DNA from: Alphaproteobacteria bacterium RIFCSPHIGHO2_01_FULL_41_14
GTDB lineage: Bacteria; Pseudomonadota; Alphaproteobacteria; UBA7879; UBA5542
Reading direction: 5' to 3'
DNA length: 64,000 bases
Assembly (NCBI GenBank): GCA_001767855.1
Contig: MEMF01000002.1
Span: 619,493-683,492 of the forward strand
Made by a program: the position numbers and the translations under genes. Below the pieces are notes generated by a model that did not search any database, had not been told where the DNA came from, and worked only from the letters and a program-made list of their open reading frames with translations. Shown one piece after another: positions 17,123 through 30,359 of this stretch; position 1 is the first letter of the stretch; each line of letters begins with the position of its first letter.

Positions 17123-18492
17123 TTATCTACTTCATCTGTTTTTTCATCCTTTTTCTTGCCAAAGAAGACTTTTTCTAACCAGTGGATGGTATAATCCCCT
17201 TTTTTCATGTCTTTGTTTACCACTAGCTTACGATGAAGAGGCAAGGTAGTCTCAATCCCCCCAATCACGAATTCTGACAAAGCGCCCTTCAAACGGCTGA
17301 GGCAATCTTCCCGATCTTTGCCATGAACGATGAGTTTAGCCGCTAAACTGTCATAGTAAGGCGGGATTTTATACCCCCCATACAAAGCACTATCCACCCG
17401 CACCCCAAAGCCTCCGGGCACATGGTAATGGGTGACGGTTCCAGGAGAAGGCATAAATGTTTCTGGATTTTCTGCGTTCACACGGCATTCAATGGCGTGT
17501 CCCCTCAGTTTCACATCTTCTTGGGTAAATCCTAAGGGTTCGCCCGCGGCAACTCGAATTTGGTTTTGTACCAAATCGAGCCCCGTAATCATTTCTGTGA
17601 CGGGATGCTCCACTTGAACCCGCGTGTTCATCTCAATGAAATAAAATTGGCTATTCTCATACAGGAATTCTACGGTGCCTAACCCTTGGTACCCCAGTTT
17701 TTTCATGGCGGCTACGACAGTTTCTCCAATAGCTGCTCGCTCAGCAGGGGTGATAGCAGGAGAGGGGGCTTCTTCCCATAATTTCTGGTGTCGGCGTTGG
17801 ATGGAACAATCCCGTTCGCCCAGATGCACCACGTTGCCGTAATGATCCGCTAGAATCTGAATTTCAATGTGACGGGGTTTTTCCAAATATTTTTCAATGA
17901 AAACCTGATCGTCCCCAAAATTTGCTTTGGCCTCAAGGCGCGCGAGCCGATGGCCTTCCACCAATTGGATATCATCATAGGCAATCTGCATGCCCTTCCC
18001 GCCACCACCGGAGGTTGCTTTAATTAAAACAGGGTACCCCATACTGTGTGCGATTTCTAAAGCTTGTTCTTCCGTATCCACCGCCCCATCAGATCCTGGC
18101 ACAACGGGAATCCCCAGCTCTTGCACCGTGCGTTTACCCATGATTTTGTCGCCCATGAGCATAATGTGTTCGGGAGAGGGACCAATGAATGTCATCCCAT
18201 GTTCACGCACCATACGGGCAAAGACGGCATTTTCAGAAAAGAATCCGTAGCCTGGATGAATGGCGTCTGCCCCTGTTATTTCTGCTGCCGCCAAAAGGCG
18301 AGACATGTTCAGGTAGCTATCCTTGCTGGGAGCAGATCCAATACATACCCTCTCGTCCGCCAACCGCACATATTTGGCCTCCGTATCTGCTTTGGAATGG
18401 ACCACCACCGTTTTAATACCCATTTCGCGACAGGCACGCAAAATGCGCAAGGCGATTTCTCCCCGATTAGCAATCAAAACTTTTTTAAACAT
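17119..18492 (-). CDS. accC: acetyl-CoA carboxylase, biotin carboxylase subunit
   Basis: 457 residues from ATG 18492, the usual MFKKVLIANRGEIALRI start; a TTG two codons earlier is less likely. Carboxylates biotin on AccB with ATP and bicarbonate. ATP-grasp features are visible: ATSGGGGKGMQIA glycine loop, VFIEKYLEKPRHIEIQ, ERDCSIQRRHQKLWEEAPSP and EFLYENSQFYFIEMNTRVQVEH. The gene follows accB at 17 nt, the common accBC order. The carboxyltransferase genes accA and accD are not in the window. Confidence 0.97.
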   Translation of the reverse strand: MFKKVLIANRGEIALRILRACREMGIKTVVVHSKADTEAKYVRLADERVCIGSAPSKDSYLNMSRLLAAAEITGADAIHPGYGFFSENAVFARMVREHGMTFIGPSPEHIMLMGDKIMGKRTVQELGIPVVPGSDGAVDTEEQALEIAHSMGYPVLIKATSGGGGKGMQIAYDDIQLVEGHRLARLEAKANFGDDQVFIEKYLEKPRHIEIQILADHYGNVVHLGERDCSIQRRHQKLWEEAPSPAITPAERAAIGETVVAAMKKLGYQGLGTVEFLYENSQFYFIEMNTRVQVEHPVTEMITGLDLVQNQIRVAAGEPLGFTQEDVKLRGHAIECRVNAENPETFMPSPGTVTHYHVPGGFGVRVDSALYGGYKIPPYYDSLAAKLIVHGKDREDCLSRLKGALSEFVIGGIETTLPLHRKLVVNKDMKKGDYTIHWLEKVFFGKKKDEKTDEVDK

Positions 18493-18509
18493 GGCCAAAC
18501 TCTTGTTTG

Positions 18510-19004
18510 TTATTCAATGATCAGCAAGGGTTCATCGAACTCGACGGGGTGAGTGTCTTCCACCAAAATATGGGTTATTTTGCCAGATTTGGGAGCCTTT
18601 AAGGGATTCATCACCTTCATGGCCTCAATAATCATAATGGTCTGACCCGCTGTAACTGTGGCACCCACCGTAACAAAGGGAGGATCTCCGGGCTTGGGGG
18701 ATAAGTAAACTGTTCCCACCATGGGAGATTTCATCGTGCCAGGGTGAGCATCAAGATTCGCCGAAGCAACCGCCGCTGGCTCAGCAGAGGCTTGTGAAGC
18801 GCTCCCAACCATATGAGATAGGGGATGATGGTATCCAACCGGGCCTTGATGGCGTGCCACCCGAATACGACAGCCTTCAGATTCATATTCAATTTCGGAA
18901 AGATCTGTGTCTTTAAGTAAGTCAGACAGCTGGCGCACAGCCGCAGAGTCTATCTTCATTTTAGGAGAGTTTTGTTTTGGTTTTTGAGTCTTTTTCGACG
19001 CCAT
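18510..19004 (-). CDS. accB: acetyl-CoA carboxylase, biotin carboxyl carrier protein
   Basis: 164 residues. The C-terminal biotinyl domain has the canonical IEAMKVMNP site, whose Lys receives biotin, and the thumb region PKPGDPPFVTVG typical of AccB. The N-terminal helix (AVRQLSDLLKDTDLSEIEYES) and the Ala/Ser-rich linker are normal. The Lys/Gln-rich MASKKTQKPKQNSPK start is a short extension. First gene of the accB-accC-efflux unit. Confidence 0.96.
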   Translation of the reverse strand: MASKKTQKPKQNSPKMKIDSAAVRQLSDLLKDTDLSEIEYESEGCRIRVARHQGPVGYHHPLSHMVGSASQASAEPAAVASANLDAHPGTMKSPMVGTVYLSPKPGDPPFVTVGATVTAGQTIMIIEAMKVMNPLKAPKSGKITHILVEDTHPVEFDEPLLIIE

Positions 19005-19086
19005 ATATTCATCACTTTCTTTATACCAACACCACTCATTTTATAGCGAATAGAATGAAAAAAAGCAATGAATTTCTACACATGAA

Positions 19087-19482
19087 CTAAACCAACTCTG
19101 AACCAGAAGATGGAGTTTCTGGCGAATAAACATCTTCGGGATAGTCAAAGGCAGGAGACGCTAAACTAGAAAAACGCACCACATTTCCAACAGACTTTAT
19201 ATTATGGATCACACCCGGCACGATGGTGATACTCTCAAGAGGGCCCAACAGAAGAGGCTCTTTTTCAGTGGTCAGAACTTCAAGATACCCTTCTAAAACA
19301 GTAATTAAATGACTTTGAATCTTATGATAGTGAGGAGTCATAGGCCCAGACAAATCAAAAATCTCTAATTTGAAAGGCTGCCCAGCACTCACCGGGACAA
19401 CTTCATAAATACTCAAACCAGGGCGACTTATTTTTGGGAAATTCCCAGACAGTGGTTTCAAAGAAATGATTGTTGCTTCCAT
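19087..19482 (-). CDS. cupin-domain protein
   Basis: 131 residues. A single cupin barrel is suggested by MTPHYHKIQSHLITVLEGYLEVLTTEKEPLLLGPLESITIVPGVIHNIKSV, with candidate metal ligands His in HYH and H in PGVIHNI and a conserved Glu replaced by Gln/Ser positions (KIQSH). Small cupins of this type may bind or sense a sugar or act as an enzyme; the substrate cannot be deduced. It stands alone between accB and the LysM lipoprotein gene. No signal peptide. Confidence 0.7.
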   Translation of the reverse strand: MEATIISLKPLSGNFPKISRPGLSIYEVVPVSAGQPFKLEIFDLSGPMTPHYHKIQSHLITVLEGYLEVLTTEKEPLLLGPLESITIVPGVIHNIKSVGNVVRFSSLASPAFDYPEDVYSPETPSSGSELV

Positions 19483-19573
19483 TTGGCCTCTCCCTTTTAT
19501 TTTTCATAAACATGCTACAGTGTTTCTTTCTATCTTTTCGAGTCCGTTATGTTAATACAGTTTTCTACCCTAA

Positions 19574-20584
19574 TCACACTAACTGAGACAAAGGATCCAC
19601 CGGTTTACCTTTTTTCCTCAGCTCAAAGTGCAATTGGGGATGTGTGACCAACCCCGACATACCCACGTGTCCGATCACCTCGTGTCTTTTCACCACTTGT
19701 CCTTTTTGAATCACGGCTTTGTCCAAATGGGCGTACGCCGACATCCATCCGCCGCCGTGTTTTACCAGAATCAAATTGCCATAGCTTTTGATATCATTCC
19801 CAGAATAAACCACCATTCCATTTTCGGCTGCCCGCACCTTTGTGCCCTCTGTCGTGGCGATGTTAATGCCATCATTGTAAAGGCCCTGTCCTTTGGACCC
19901 GAACTTTGAAATCAACTGCCCCTTCACCGGCCACTCAAATTTAGATCCCGATCGACGCGGCGTTTGGCTTAGAAGAAGAGGATGTTTTTCGGACGATAAC
20001 TTCCGACGAAGTGGGGGCAAAAAACCCTCTTCCTTTGGAGATGAAAGAGAGGAGGGGGGCGTCAAATTTTGGGAGGCTGGCAGAATCAGCGGTTGGCCGG
20101 GTTGTAGCGGCTGATCGCCCAGCAATTTATTTTGACGCCCTAATGTGCTGAGGCTCACCTGATGCAACTGGGCAATTTTGTGGAGATCTTCCCCTTTTTG
20201 GGCAATATGCACCTGAGGCCCCACCAAAATAAGGGTCTGTCCTGGGCGAATGGCAAAGGGAGGTTTTATTTTGTTCTTCTCAATGATCAGCGGTAAAGGA
20301 ACAGCATACTTTTGGGAAATAGTAAAAAGAGAGTCTCCTTTTTGAACCACCACCTCCTGCGGCATGCCCCCACTAAATTTTAAGGTTTTGGCATTCCAGA
20401 CGGAGGGATGAACCGTCTTTGTTCCATGGGTACTATAGACAATCATCACAGGCAGTTCAATGGGCGCCGACGTTACCTTTTTAATCACATAAGGTGCCAT
20501 GGTTGGCTTAGACCGCTCTTTTGTGAGACAGCCAGCTAAAAGAAAGAGACCAAAAAGTAAACTCGCCCTCAGAGGCTTAACCAT
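19574..20584 (-). CDS. LysM/M23-domain lipoprotein (NlpD/EnvC-like)
   Basis: 336 residues from ATG 20584, which overlaps the surE stop (ATGGTTAA) and gives a clean lipoprotein signal MVKPLRASLLFGLFLLAGC. Two LysM repeats follow (VVQKGDSLFTISQKYAVPLPL; HIAQKGEDLHKIAQLHQVSLS), then an M23-type domain (FEWPVKGQLISKFG..., GNLILVKHGGGWMSAYAHLDK, THPQLHFELRKKGKPVDP). The zinc ligands: the first His of HxxxD is not seen (SKFGSKGQGLYNDGIN), while HPQLHFELR keeps HxH. As in E. coli NlpD it may be a non-catalytic activator of cell-wall amidases. Pairing with surE is a common bacterial arrangement. Confidence 0.88.
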   Translation of the reverse strand: MVKPLRASLLFGLFLLAGCLTKERSKPTMAPYVIKKVTSAPIELPVMIVYSTHGTKTVHPSVWNAKTLKFSGGMPQEVVVQKGDSLFTISQKYAVPLPLIIEKNKIKPPFAIRPGQTLILVGPQVHIAQKGEDLHKIAQLHQVSLSTLGRQNKLLGDQPLQPGQPLILPASQNLTPPSSLSSPKEEGFLPPLRRKLSSEKHPLLLSQTPRRSGSKFEWPVKGQLISKFGSKGQGLYNDGINIATTEGTKVRAAENGMVVYSGNDIKSYGNLILVKHGGGWMSAYAHLDKAVIQKGQVVKRHEVIGHVGMSGLVTHPQLHFELRKKGKPVDPLSQLV

Positions 20585-21362
20585 TAAACTTTTTAACAAG
20601 CCGCGCATACGTCGCATCATGGGTTAAATCGAGATGAAGTGGAGTGATGGAAATCTTCTTTTTATTAATGGTGGAAAGATCGCTATCATCATCAATATCT
20701 ATCACCTCAGGCACAGGCCCAACCCAGTAATAGGGAGGGAGGCCGCGCGGATCTTTGACTTTCAAAAGGGTTTTATAATCAGGGCGAGCCCCTTGCCGGG
20801 CTACTTCAATACCCCGAATGCTCTCGGGAGGCACATCTGGAAAATTCACGTTGATCAAAACACCTTCAGGCCATCCTTCTTCTAACAAAAGCTGAATAAC
20901 TTTCAATCCATGGTCTTCACAGGTCTCCCACTTAATGGGACTCCCCAGAGACCCTGCCTGACTAAGGGCGATGGCTGGCACTCCTAAAAGAGTCGCTTCC
21001 ATGGCAGCCGCCACCGTTCCAGAATACGTTACATCATCTGCCAAGTTGGCCCCCGCGTTAATACCTGATAACAAAAGGTCCGGCTCCTTGCCCTTCATAA
21101 TTTCTTTAATGGCCATCAATACACAGTCTGTAGGGGTCCCATCCACCGCATATTTCTTTTCCCCAATTTGTTTGGGACGTAAAGGGCGGCTAATGGTTAA
21201 GGAATGGGCAGAGGCACTCTGCTCTACAGCGGGTGCAATGATCCAAACGTCATCACTAATCTCGCGCGCCAGTTTTTCTAAAATTTTAATACCGGGTGCG
21301 TAGACGCTGTCATCATTGGAAATTAAAATTCTTAAATTCTTTTTTTTCAGTTTGTCTTTCAT
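20577..21362 (-). CDS. surE: 5'/3'-nucleotidase SurE
   Basis: 261 residues. Metal-dependent nucleoside monophosphatase. The metal-binding NDD is present in ILISNDDSVYAPGIKIL (the usual following Gly is Ser), with the conserved SGINAGANLADDVTYSGTVAAAMEA core and the VDGTPTDCV segment. The ATG overlaps the serS TGA by 4 bp and its end overlaps the lipoprotein start by 8 bp, so serS-surE-lipoprotein is a tightly coupled unit. Confidence 0.95.
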   Translation of the reverse strand: MKDKLKKKNLRILISNDDSVYAPGIKILEKLAREISDDVWIIAPAVEQSASAHSLTISRPLRPKQIGEKKYAVDGTPTDCVLMAIKEIMKGKEPDLLLSGINAGANLADDVTYSGTVAAAMEATLLGVPAIALSQAGSLGSPIKWETCEDHGLKVIQLLLEEGWPEGVLINVNFPDVPPESIRGIEVARQGARPDYKTLLKVKDPRGLPPYYWVGPVPEVIDIDDDSDLSTINKKKISITPLHLDLTHDATYARLVKKFNG

Positions 21363-22630
21363 AAGCCAACCTCCGTCTTTCCATTCATGTAAGGTATTAG
21401 GACTTTAGGAATCTTGATACTTCCTGTTTCTGTTTGATAGTTTTCTAGAACGGCAATGAGGGCGCGCCCTACAGCAATTCCAGACCCGTTAAGCGTATGG
21501 ATAAAATCTACTTTTTTAGTCTCCGCTTTTCTGTACCGGGCTTTCATGCGTCGGGCTTGAAAATCACCACAAAGAGAACAACTTGAAATTTCGCGATAGC
21601 AATTTTGCCCCGGCAACCACACTTCAAGGTCGTATGTTTTTTTAGAACTAAACCCAATGTCGGCCGAACAAAGATTCATCACGCGATAGGGGAGTTTAAG
21701 TCGTTTTAAAATTTCCTCTGCCGCCCCAACCATGCGATAAAATTCATCGGCGGATTGTTCAGGACTTGTGAGACTCACCAATTCCACTTTATAGAATTGA
21801 TGCTGGCGCAACATGCCCCGTGTATCTCGCCCGGCGGAGCCAGCCTCTGATCGGAAACAAGGAGTGTGCGCTGTGTATCTGAGAGGGAGCGTTTTTTCTT
21901 CTAGAATTTGGTTGGCCGCCAAACAGGTGAGGGATACCTCAGAGGTGGGAATAAGCCAATGACCATTGGTGGTTTGGAACGCATCTTCTGCAAGTTTGGG
22001 CAGTTGCCCCGTTCCATACATGGACTCACTTTTCACCAGCAAGGGAGGGGACACCAACTCATACCCAAATTCTTGCGTATGCACATCGATCATAAACGTG
22101 GCGAGTGCTCGTTCAAGCAAGGCCAGTTCTTTTTTCAAAATCACATAACGGCTTCCTGCGATCTGAGCAGCCTGATTAAAGTCCATCATCCCTAGTGCTT
22201 CACCCAGCTCGAAATGCTCTTTGGGTGTAAAGGAAAGTTGGGGAATCTTTCCCACGGTTCGAACCAGTTCATTGTCCTCCTCTGATGTTCCGAGCGGCGT
22301 ATCTATCCCGATGGTATTTGGAACCACCGCCATCAAGGTATGGAGCTGTTCTTTGACAAGACGCTCTTCTTCCTCTACCTGGGGTAACATCTCTTTGATG
22401 CGGGTGCCTTCTGCCACAAGCTCGGTCACATCCCCGCCGGAGCGTTTCACGTGCCCCATCTGCTCAGCCACCGCATTTTTCTGCTCTTGCAGCGTTTGCA
22501 ACCGATGAATAATGTGGCGATGCCGTTCATCAAGCTCTAAAATCTCCGCAGAGAGAGGTGCCAGTCCTCGAGCTTGGAGACCACGATCAAAGGTCTCTGG
22601 ATTTTCTCTAATTTGTTTTATATCGTGCAT
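21359..22630 (-). CDS. serS: serine--tRNA ligase
   Basis: 423 residues. Charges tRNA-Ser. The N-terminal coiled-coil arm that grips the long variable arm spans roughly residues 30 to 100 (RHIIHRLQTLQEQKNAVAEQMG...). Class II motifs: motif 2 FRSEAGSAGRDTRGMLRQHQF and motif 3 NGSGIAVGRALIAVLENYQ. The TSEVSL serine-binding segment is present. It is upstream of, and overlaps, surE. Confidence 0.97.
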   Translation of the reverse strand: MHDIKQIRENPETFDRGLQARGLAPLSAEILELDERHRHIIHRLQTLQEQKNAVAEQMGHVKRSGGDVTELVAEGTRIKEMLPQVEEEERLVKEQLHTLMAVVPNTIGIDTPLGTSEEDNELVRTVGKIPQLSFTPKEHFELGEALGMMDFNQAAQIAGSRYVILKKELALLERALATFMIDVHTQEFGYELVSPPLLVKSESMYGTGQLPKLAEDAFQTTNGHWLIPTSEVSLTCLAANQILEEKTLPLRYTAHTPCFRSEAGSAGRDTRGMLRQHQFYKVELVSLTSPEQSADEFYRMVGAAEEILKRLKLPYRVMNLCSADIGFSSKKTYDLEVWLPGQNCYREISSCSLCGDFQARRMKARYRKAETKKVDFIHTLNGSGIAVGRALIAVLENYQTETGSIKIPKVLIPYMNGKTEVGL

Positions 22631-22698
22631 GATTATCTATTCTTTAAAATCATTCTACTATAATGAGCATTCCGTTTTTTTGAAAGAGTTTTTAAGGG

Positions 22699-24840
22699 TT
22701 ACCGAAGCTGAATAAAGCTCTCCAATACTTTCTTCACCCCCGCATGGTCAAAGTCAATCACCAGCCGATCATGATCCACTTGCTGGATGGTGCCATACCC
22801 AAACTTCAGATGAAACACGCGGTCACCCTGTTTGTATTTGCCTTTCGGAGCAAAAGGAATGGCGTCCGTTGTTCTAATGGGTGCCTGTATGGGCCTGATT
22901 TTATGGCTGATAACAGATGTATCCAGGAAACAAATATGCTCAGGGGGCAGCTCTTTGATAAATCGAGAGGGAAGATTATGCTGCCATTGACCATGCACCC
23001 GACGATTGGACGCAAAGGTTACATACACATTTTTTTTGGCTCGGGTCAGTGCCACATAGGCGAGGCGACGCTCTTCCTCGATTTCTTTGTCGGAGCCTTC
23101 GAGCAACGTTCGTTGCGACGGAAAGATGCCTTCTTCCCACCCCGTGAGGAAAACAACAGAGAACTCCAGCCCCTTGGCGGCATGCATGGTCATGAGTGTC
23201 ACAGAATTTTCCGACGCATTGGACGTATTTTCCATCACCAAACTCACATGCTCTAGAAACTCTGCGAGACTGGGAAATTCCGCAATGGCGGTCACCAACT
23301 CTTTCAAGTTTTCTAAGCGACCCTCAGCGTCAGCAGACTTTTCTTGCTTCCACATCCACGTATAACCCGATTCATCCAAAATGATTTTGGTCAACTCTTC
23401 TTGGGGAGTTGTGAAAACCAATTGATGCCAACGCTCAATGTCCTGAATAAATTTTCGGAGAGCTGTCCGGGTTTTGTCCCGCACTTCATCCGTTTCCACC
23501 AGACTTTTCGTAACCTCAAACAAAGATTGACGACTTGAGCGCGCCACAAGATGCATTTTCTGTACCGTTGCTTTGCCAATCCCTCGGCGGGGCATATTAA
23601 TCACGCGCTCGAAAGCCAGATCATCCTTGGGTTGTGCAGCCAATCGCAGGTACGCCAGTGCATCTCTTATTTCTTGACGCTCGTAAAACCGCAAGCCCCC
23701 TACGATGCGATAGGGAATGGCCATGGACATGAACGTTTCTTCAAACTCACGCGTTTGGAATCCCGCTCGCACCAAAATAGCCATTTCGGAAAGGACAGTT
23801 CCCTTGCGTTGGAAATTTTCTATTTCCCCACCTGTCCAACGAGCTTCTTCCAAACTATCCCATACACTTTTTATAAAGACAGGATCACCTCTATCCCGCT
23901 CTGTCCACAATGTTTTCCCTAAACGCGATTTATTATGGGAAATAAGCTCTGAGGCTGCTGCTAAAATAGCCGGTGTCGAGCGATAATTCTGTTCCAAACG
24001 CACAATTTTTGCGCCTGGAAAATCCTTTTCAAACCGCAGAATATTACCCACTTCCGCGCCGCGCCATCCGTAGATAGATTGATCATCATCCCCCACACAG
24101 CAAATATTCTGCGAGCTTTGGGCCAAAAGGCGCAACCATAAGTACTGCGCCACATTTGTATCTTGGTACTCATCCACCAAAATATATTTAAATCGCTCGG
24201 TATAACTTTGCAGGATATCGGGGTACTTGGTAAACAGGGTCAAACAATGCAGCAGCAAATCACCAAAGTCCATGGCATTGATCAGCTGCAACCTCTCTTG
24301 ATAAAGCTTGTAGAGGTGTAAAGCTTGGTGAGATTTATCCCAGGTTAAATAGTCCCCCGTCACCTTTTCGGGGATCAAACCTCGATCTTTCCATCCGCCA
24401 ATGATGTTGGCAAAAACCTTCGCCGTTTGTTTTTTATCATCAATTCCTTCTAGCTGAAGCAATTGCTTGATCACCCGTTCCTGATCGTCTGAATCCAGGA
24501 TGGTAAAATTAGGGGTAAACCCCAAAACCTCTGCATGTCGCCTCAGGATTCGAGCCCCAATGGAATGAAAAGTCCCGAGCCATAGTCCGTCTAAACTTCG
24601 TCCCAATAAAACGGCTGTGCGCTCTTTCATTTCCAAGGCCGCTTTGTTGGTAAACGTTACCGCTAAAATTTGGGAGGGATACGCTTTATTTTGCACGAGA
24701 ATATTGACGAGTCGAGCAATCAGCACACGTGTTTTTCCGGTACCGGCACCAGCCAACACCAGAAGGGGACCTTCTGTATTTTCAACAGCCTTTAATTGCT
24801 CGGCATTTAAAGCCGCCAGATGGTTAAATGTCTCTGTCAT
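22699..24840 (-). CDS. uvrD: ATP-dependent DNA helicase UvrD/PcrA
   Basis: 713 residues, a superfamily 1A 3'-5' helicase. Walker A LAGAGTGKTRVLIAR, motif II DEYQDTNVAQY, motif III DDQSIYGWRGA, motif IV EQNYRSTPAIL, motif V TMHAAKGLEFSVVFL and motif VI EERRLAYVALTRAKK are all present. The C-terminus carries the short Tudor-like domain found in PcrA/UvrD (YKQGDRVFHLKFGYGTIQQVD). Works in mismatch and nucleotide excision repair together with UvrB (48505). Transcribed alone upstream of serS with a 68-nt gap. Confidence 0.96.
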   Translation of the reverse strand: MTETFNHLAALNAEQLKAVENTEGPLLVLAGAGTGKTRVLIARLVNILVQNKAYPSQILAVTFTNKAALEMKERTAVLLGRSLDGLWLGTFHSIGARILRRHAEVLGFTPNFTILDSDDQERVIKQLLQLEGIDDKKQTAKVFANIIGGWKDRGLIPEKVTGDYLTWDKSHQALHLYKLYQERLQLINAMDFGDLLLHCLTLFTKYPDILQSYTERFKYILVDEYQDTNVAQYLWLRLLAQSSQNICCVGDDDQSIYGWRGAEVGNILRFEKDFPGAKIVRLEQNYRSTPAILAAASELISHNKSRLGKTLWTERDRGDPVFIKSVWDSLEEARWTGGEIENFQRKGTVLSEMAILVRAGFQTREFEETFMSMAIPYRIVGGLRFYERQEIRDALAYLRLAAQPKDDLAFERVINMPRRGIGKATVQKMHLVARSSRQSLFEVTKSLVETDEVRDKTRTALRKFIQDIERWHQLVFTTPQEELTKIILDESGYTWMWKQEKSADAEGRLENLKELVTAIAEFPSLAEFLEHVSLVMENTSNASENSVTLMTMHAAKGLEFSVVFLTGWEEGIFPSQRTLLEGSDKEIEEERRLAYVALTRAKKNVYVTFASNRRVHGQWQHNLPSRFIKELPPEHICFLDTSVISHKIRPIQAPIRTTDAIPFAPKGKYKQGDRVFHLKFGYGTIQQVDHDRLVIDFDHAGVKKVLESFIQLR

Positions 24841-24898
24841 CTCTTGATCGGTTTGTTCGTAAAACGAGGTTCTTTTAAATTTTATACATGAACAATGC

Positions 24899-24928
24899 TT
24901 GATTGAACCTATACGAATAAGGTATACA
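24899..24928 (+). promoter_or_regulatory. putative promoter for bamD-recN-ligA
   Basis: TTGATT at 24899-24904 and TATACA at 24923-24928, spacing 18 bp, 36 bp before the GTG start of bamD in the divergent gap with uvrD. Confidence 0.45.
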
Positions 24929-24964
24929 TCAAGAGTCTATCCTTAGAAATAGGAAAATAGCTTC

Positions 24965-25781
24965 GTGACTCATTATAAAAAAAATATTTTTGTTCTTTTT
25001 TCCCTTTTTTCTATTCTTTTTTTAACCTCTTGTACAAACGACAAAGAGGATAAATACGAAGAAAAACCGGTGACTGAACTTTATTCAAAAGCAATTAAAG
25101 AATTGGAAGACAGCAGCTTTAAAGCCTCCGCCAAAAACTTTGAAGAAGTGATTCGCCAACATCCGTATTCCAATTACGCCACCCGCGCACAAATTATGGC
25201 AGCGTATGCCCATTATCGTGCCCAGCAATACGAAGATGCGGTAGCCAGTGTGAATGCCTTTGTTCAGCTCTACCCCACCCACAAAGATGTACCATACGCT
25301 CTTTATTTAAAGGCTCTCTGCTATTACAACCAAATCTCTAGCGTTGAACGCGATCAAAAGATAACCCAAACAGCAGAGACTGCTTTCCAAGAGCTTGTCC
25401 ATCGGTTTCCCTATAGTGTGTATGCGAAGGATGCCAAATTTAAACTCGACCTCACGCGTGAGCATATTGCCGGCGGACATATGGATATAGGGCGCTTCTA
25501 TGAAAGCCAATACCTCCCCATTGCTGCCTTGGGTCGTTTCCGCACGGTGGTGCAAAAATATGACCGTTCTACCCACACGCCAGAAGCCTTATATCGCTTA
25601 GTTGAAATTTATCTCCAACTGGGTATTCTTAACGAGGCTCAAGCGTCAGCTGCCGTGCTTGGACATAACTTTCCTCAAAGTGATTGGTACAAAAAAGCCT
25701 ACAACCTTTTGGAAAAAACAGGACAATTGCCTGATAAAAATGATAAAACAAAACTAGCTAAAACCTGGGAAAACAGCGCTC

Positions 25782-25807
<26 letters not shown>
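24965..25807 (+). CDS. bamD: outer membrane assembly lipoprotein BamD
   Basis: 280 residues from GTG 24965. Lipoprotein signal peptide ending LFLTSC, then TPR-like repeats typical of BamD (ELYSKAIKELEDSSFKASAKNFEEVIRQHPYSNYATRAQIMAAYAHYRAQQYEDAVASVNAFVQLYPTHKD is read over several short repeats; key motifs LYPTHKDVPYALY and RFPYSVYAKDAKFK). It is the essential partner of BamA in outer-membrane protein insertion. bamE is at 40978. The 3' end overlaps recN by 26 bp, the order bamD-recN-ligA being common in alphaproteobacteria. Confidence 0.94.
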
Positions 25808-29530
<3,723 letters not shown>

Positions 29531-29538
29531 AGAAAAAG

Positions 29539-30342
29539 ATGACAGAAGAGACACTCCTGAAAGATTTAACTCAACACTCCCATGTTCAGGTTCCGTTTCC
29601 CATTCCGTGCACCCAGATAAAAGAAGCTGTTCAATCTTTCTTGCGTTTCGTTGAACTTCCCGATGAAATTAAAAACCACATTGATACCAAAATTGCCACC
29701 CGCCATCGCCGAGGGGATATTGGCCTCAAGCAGCGCAGCCCAGAAGATGGCCCATACCGAGACAGTAAGGAATTTTTCCATTTCCATCCCCTTGTTTTTC
29801 AGCAATATGCCGCATTCATAAACGCCCATCCTGAGGTACAAGATTTCCTGATGAAAGCGCAACCCCTTTGGGAGGCGACGTACAAAGTAGTGCATCAGAT
29901 TATCAGCTCTCTGGAAGAGCAATTTCCCGGCATAACAGCTAAAGTATTTGATACAGACGAACCCCATGTCATGATCCGGTTTCTTCGATATCATTGGGCC
30001 TCATCTGGAAAATATTTGGCCAAACCTCACTTTGATTCTGGATCTTTCACCTTGGCCATTGCGGAAAGCTGCCCCGGCCTTCGAATGGGGCGTGGACCAG
30101 ACGATTTAGAACTCATCCATCACCAAGAAGGGCATGCTCTCTTTTTCTTTTCCAGTAACTTTAAGAAAATTTTAAATACAGATATGTTTTCTGCAGGCTG
30201 GCATGACGTGATTCAGCTGGACGACACCCAGATCGGAAAACCCTTTGCCCGCTGGGCCGTGGTGGCCTTCATCGATGGCATAGATGTTGAGGCTCTGTCT
30301 CGATCTGAGACGCATAAATGGTGCCTAGCAGACCTTGCCTAA
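29539..30342 (+). CDS. 2-oxoglutarate/Fe(II) oxygenase-like protein (isopenicillin N synthase fold)
   Basis: 267 residues from ATG 29539; an in-frame ATG at 29497 lies inside ligA and is less likely. The metal-binding set of the IPNS-like 2OG-Fe(II) family can be read: HxD in KPHFDSGSFTLAIAES, distal His in SAGWHDVIQLDD and the cosubstrate Arg in FARWAVVAFIDG. The N-terminal part (PIPCTQIKEAVQSFLRFVELPDEIK) is like the DIOX_N region. Substrate unknown; not linked to a biosynthetic cluster. It follows ligA by 8 nt and may be read from the bamD-recN-ligA transcript. Confidence 0.72.
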   Translation: MTEETLLKDLTQHSHVQVPFPIPCTQIKEAVQSFLRFVELPDEIKNHIDTKIATRHRRGDIGLKQRSPEDGPYRDSKEFFHFHPLVFQQYAAFINAHPEVQDFLMKAQPLWEATYKVVHQIISSLEEQFPGITAKVFDTDEPHVMIRFLRYHWASSGKYLAKPHFDSGSFTLAIAESCPGLRMGRGPDDLELIHHQEGHALFFFSSNFKKILNTDMFSAGWHDVIQLDDTQIGKPFARWAVVAFIDGIDVEALSRSETHKWCLADLA

Positions 30343-30359
30343 CTTTAACAGTTCCGAAA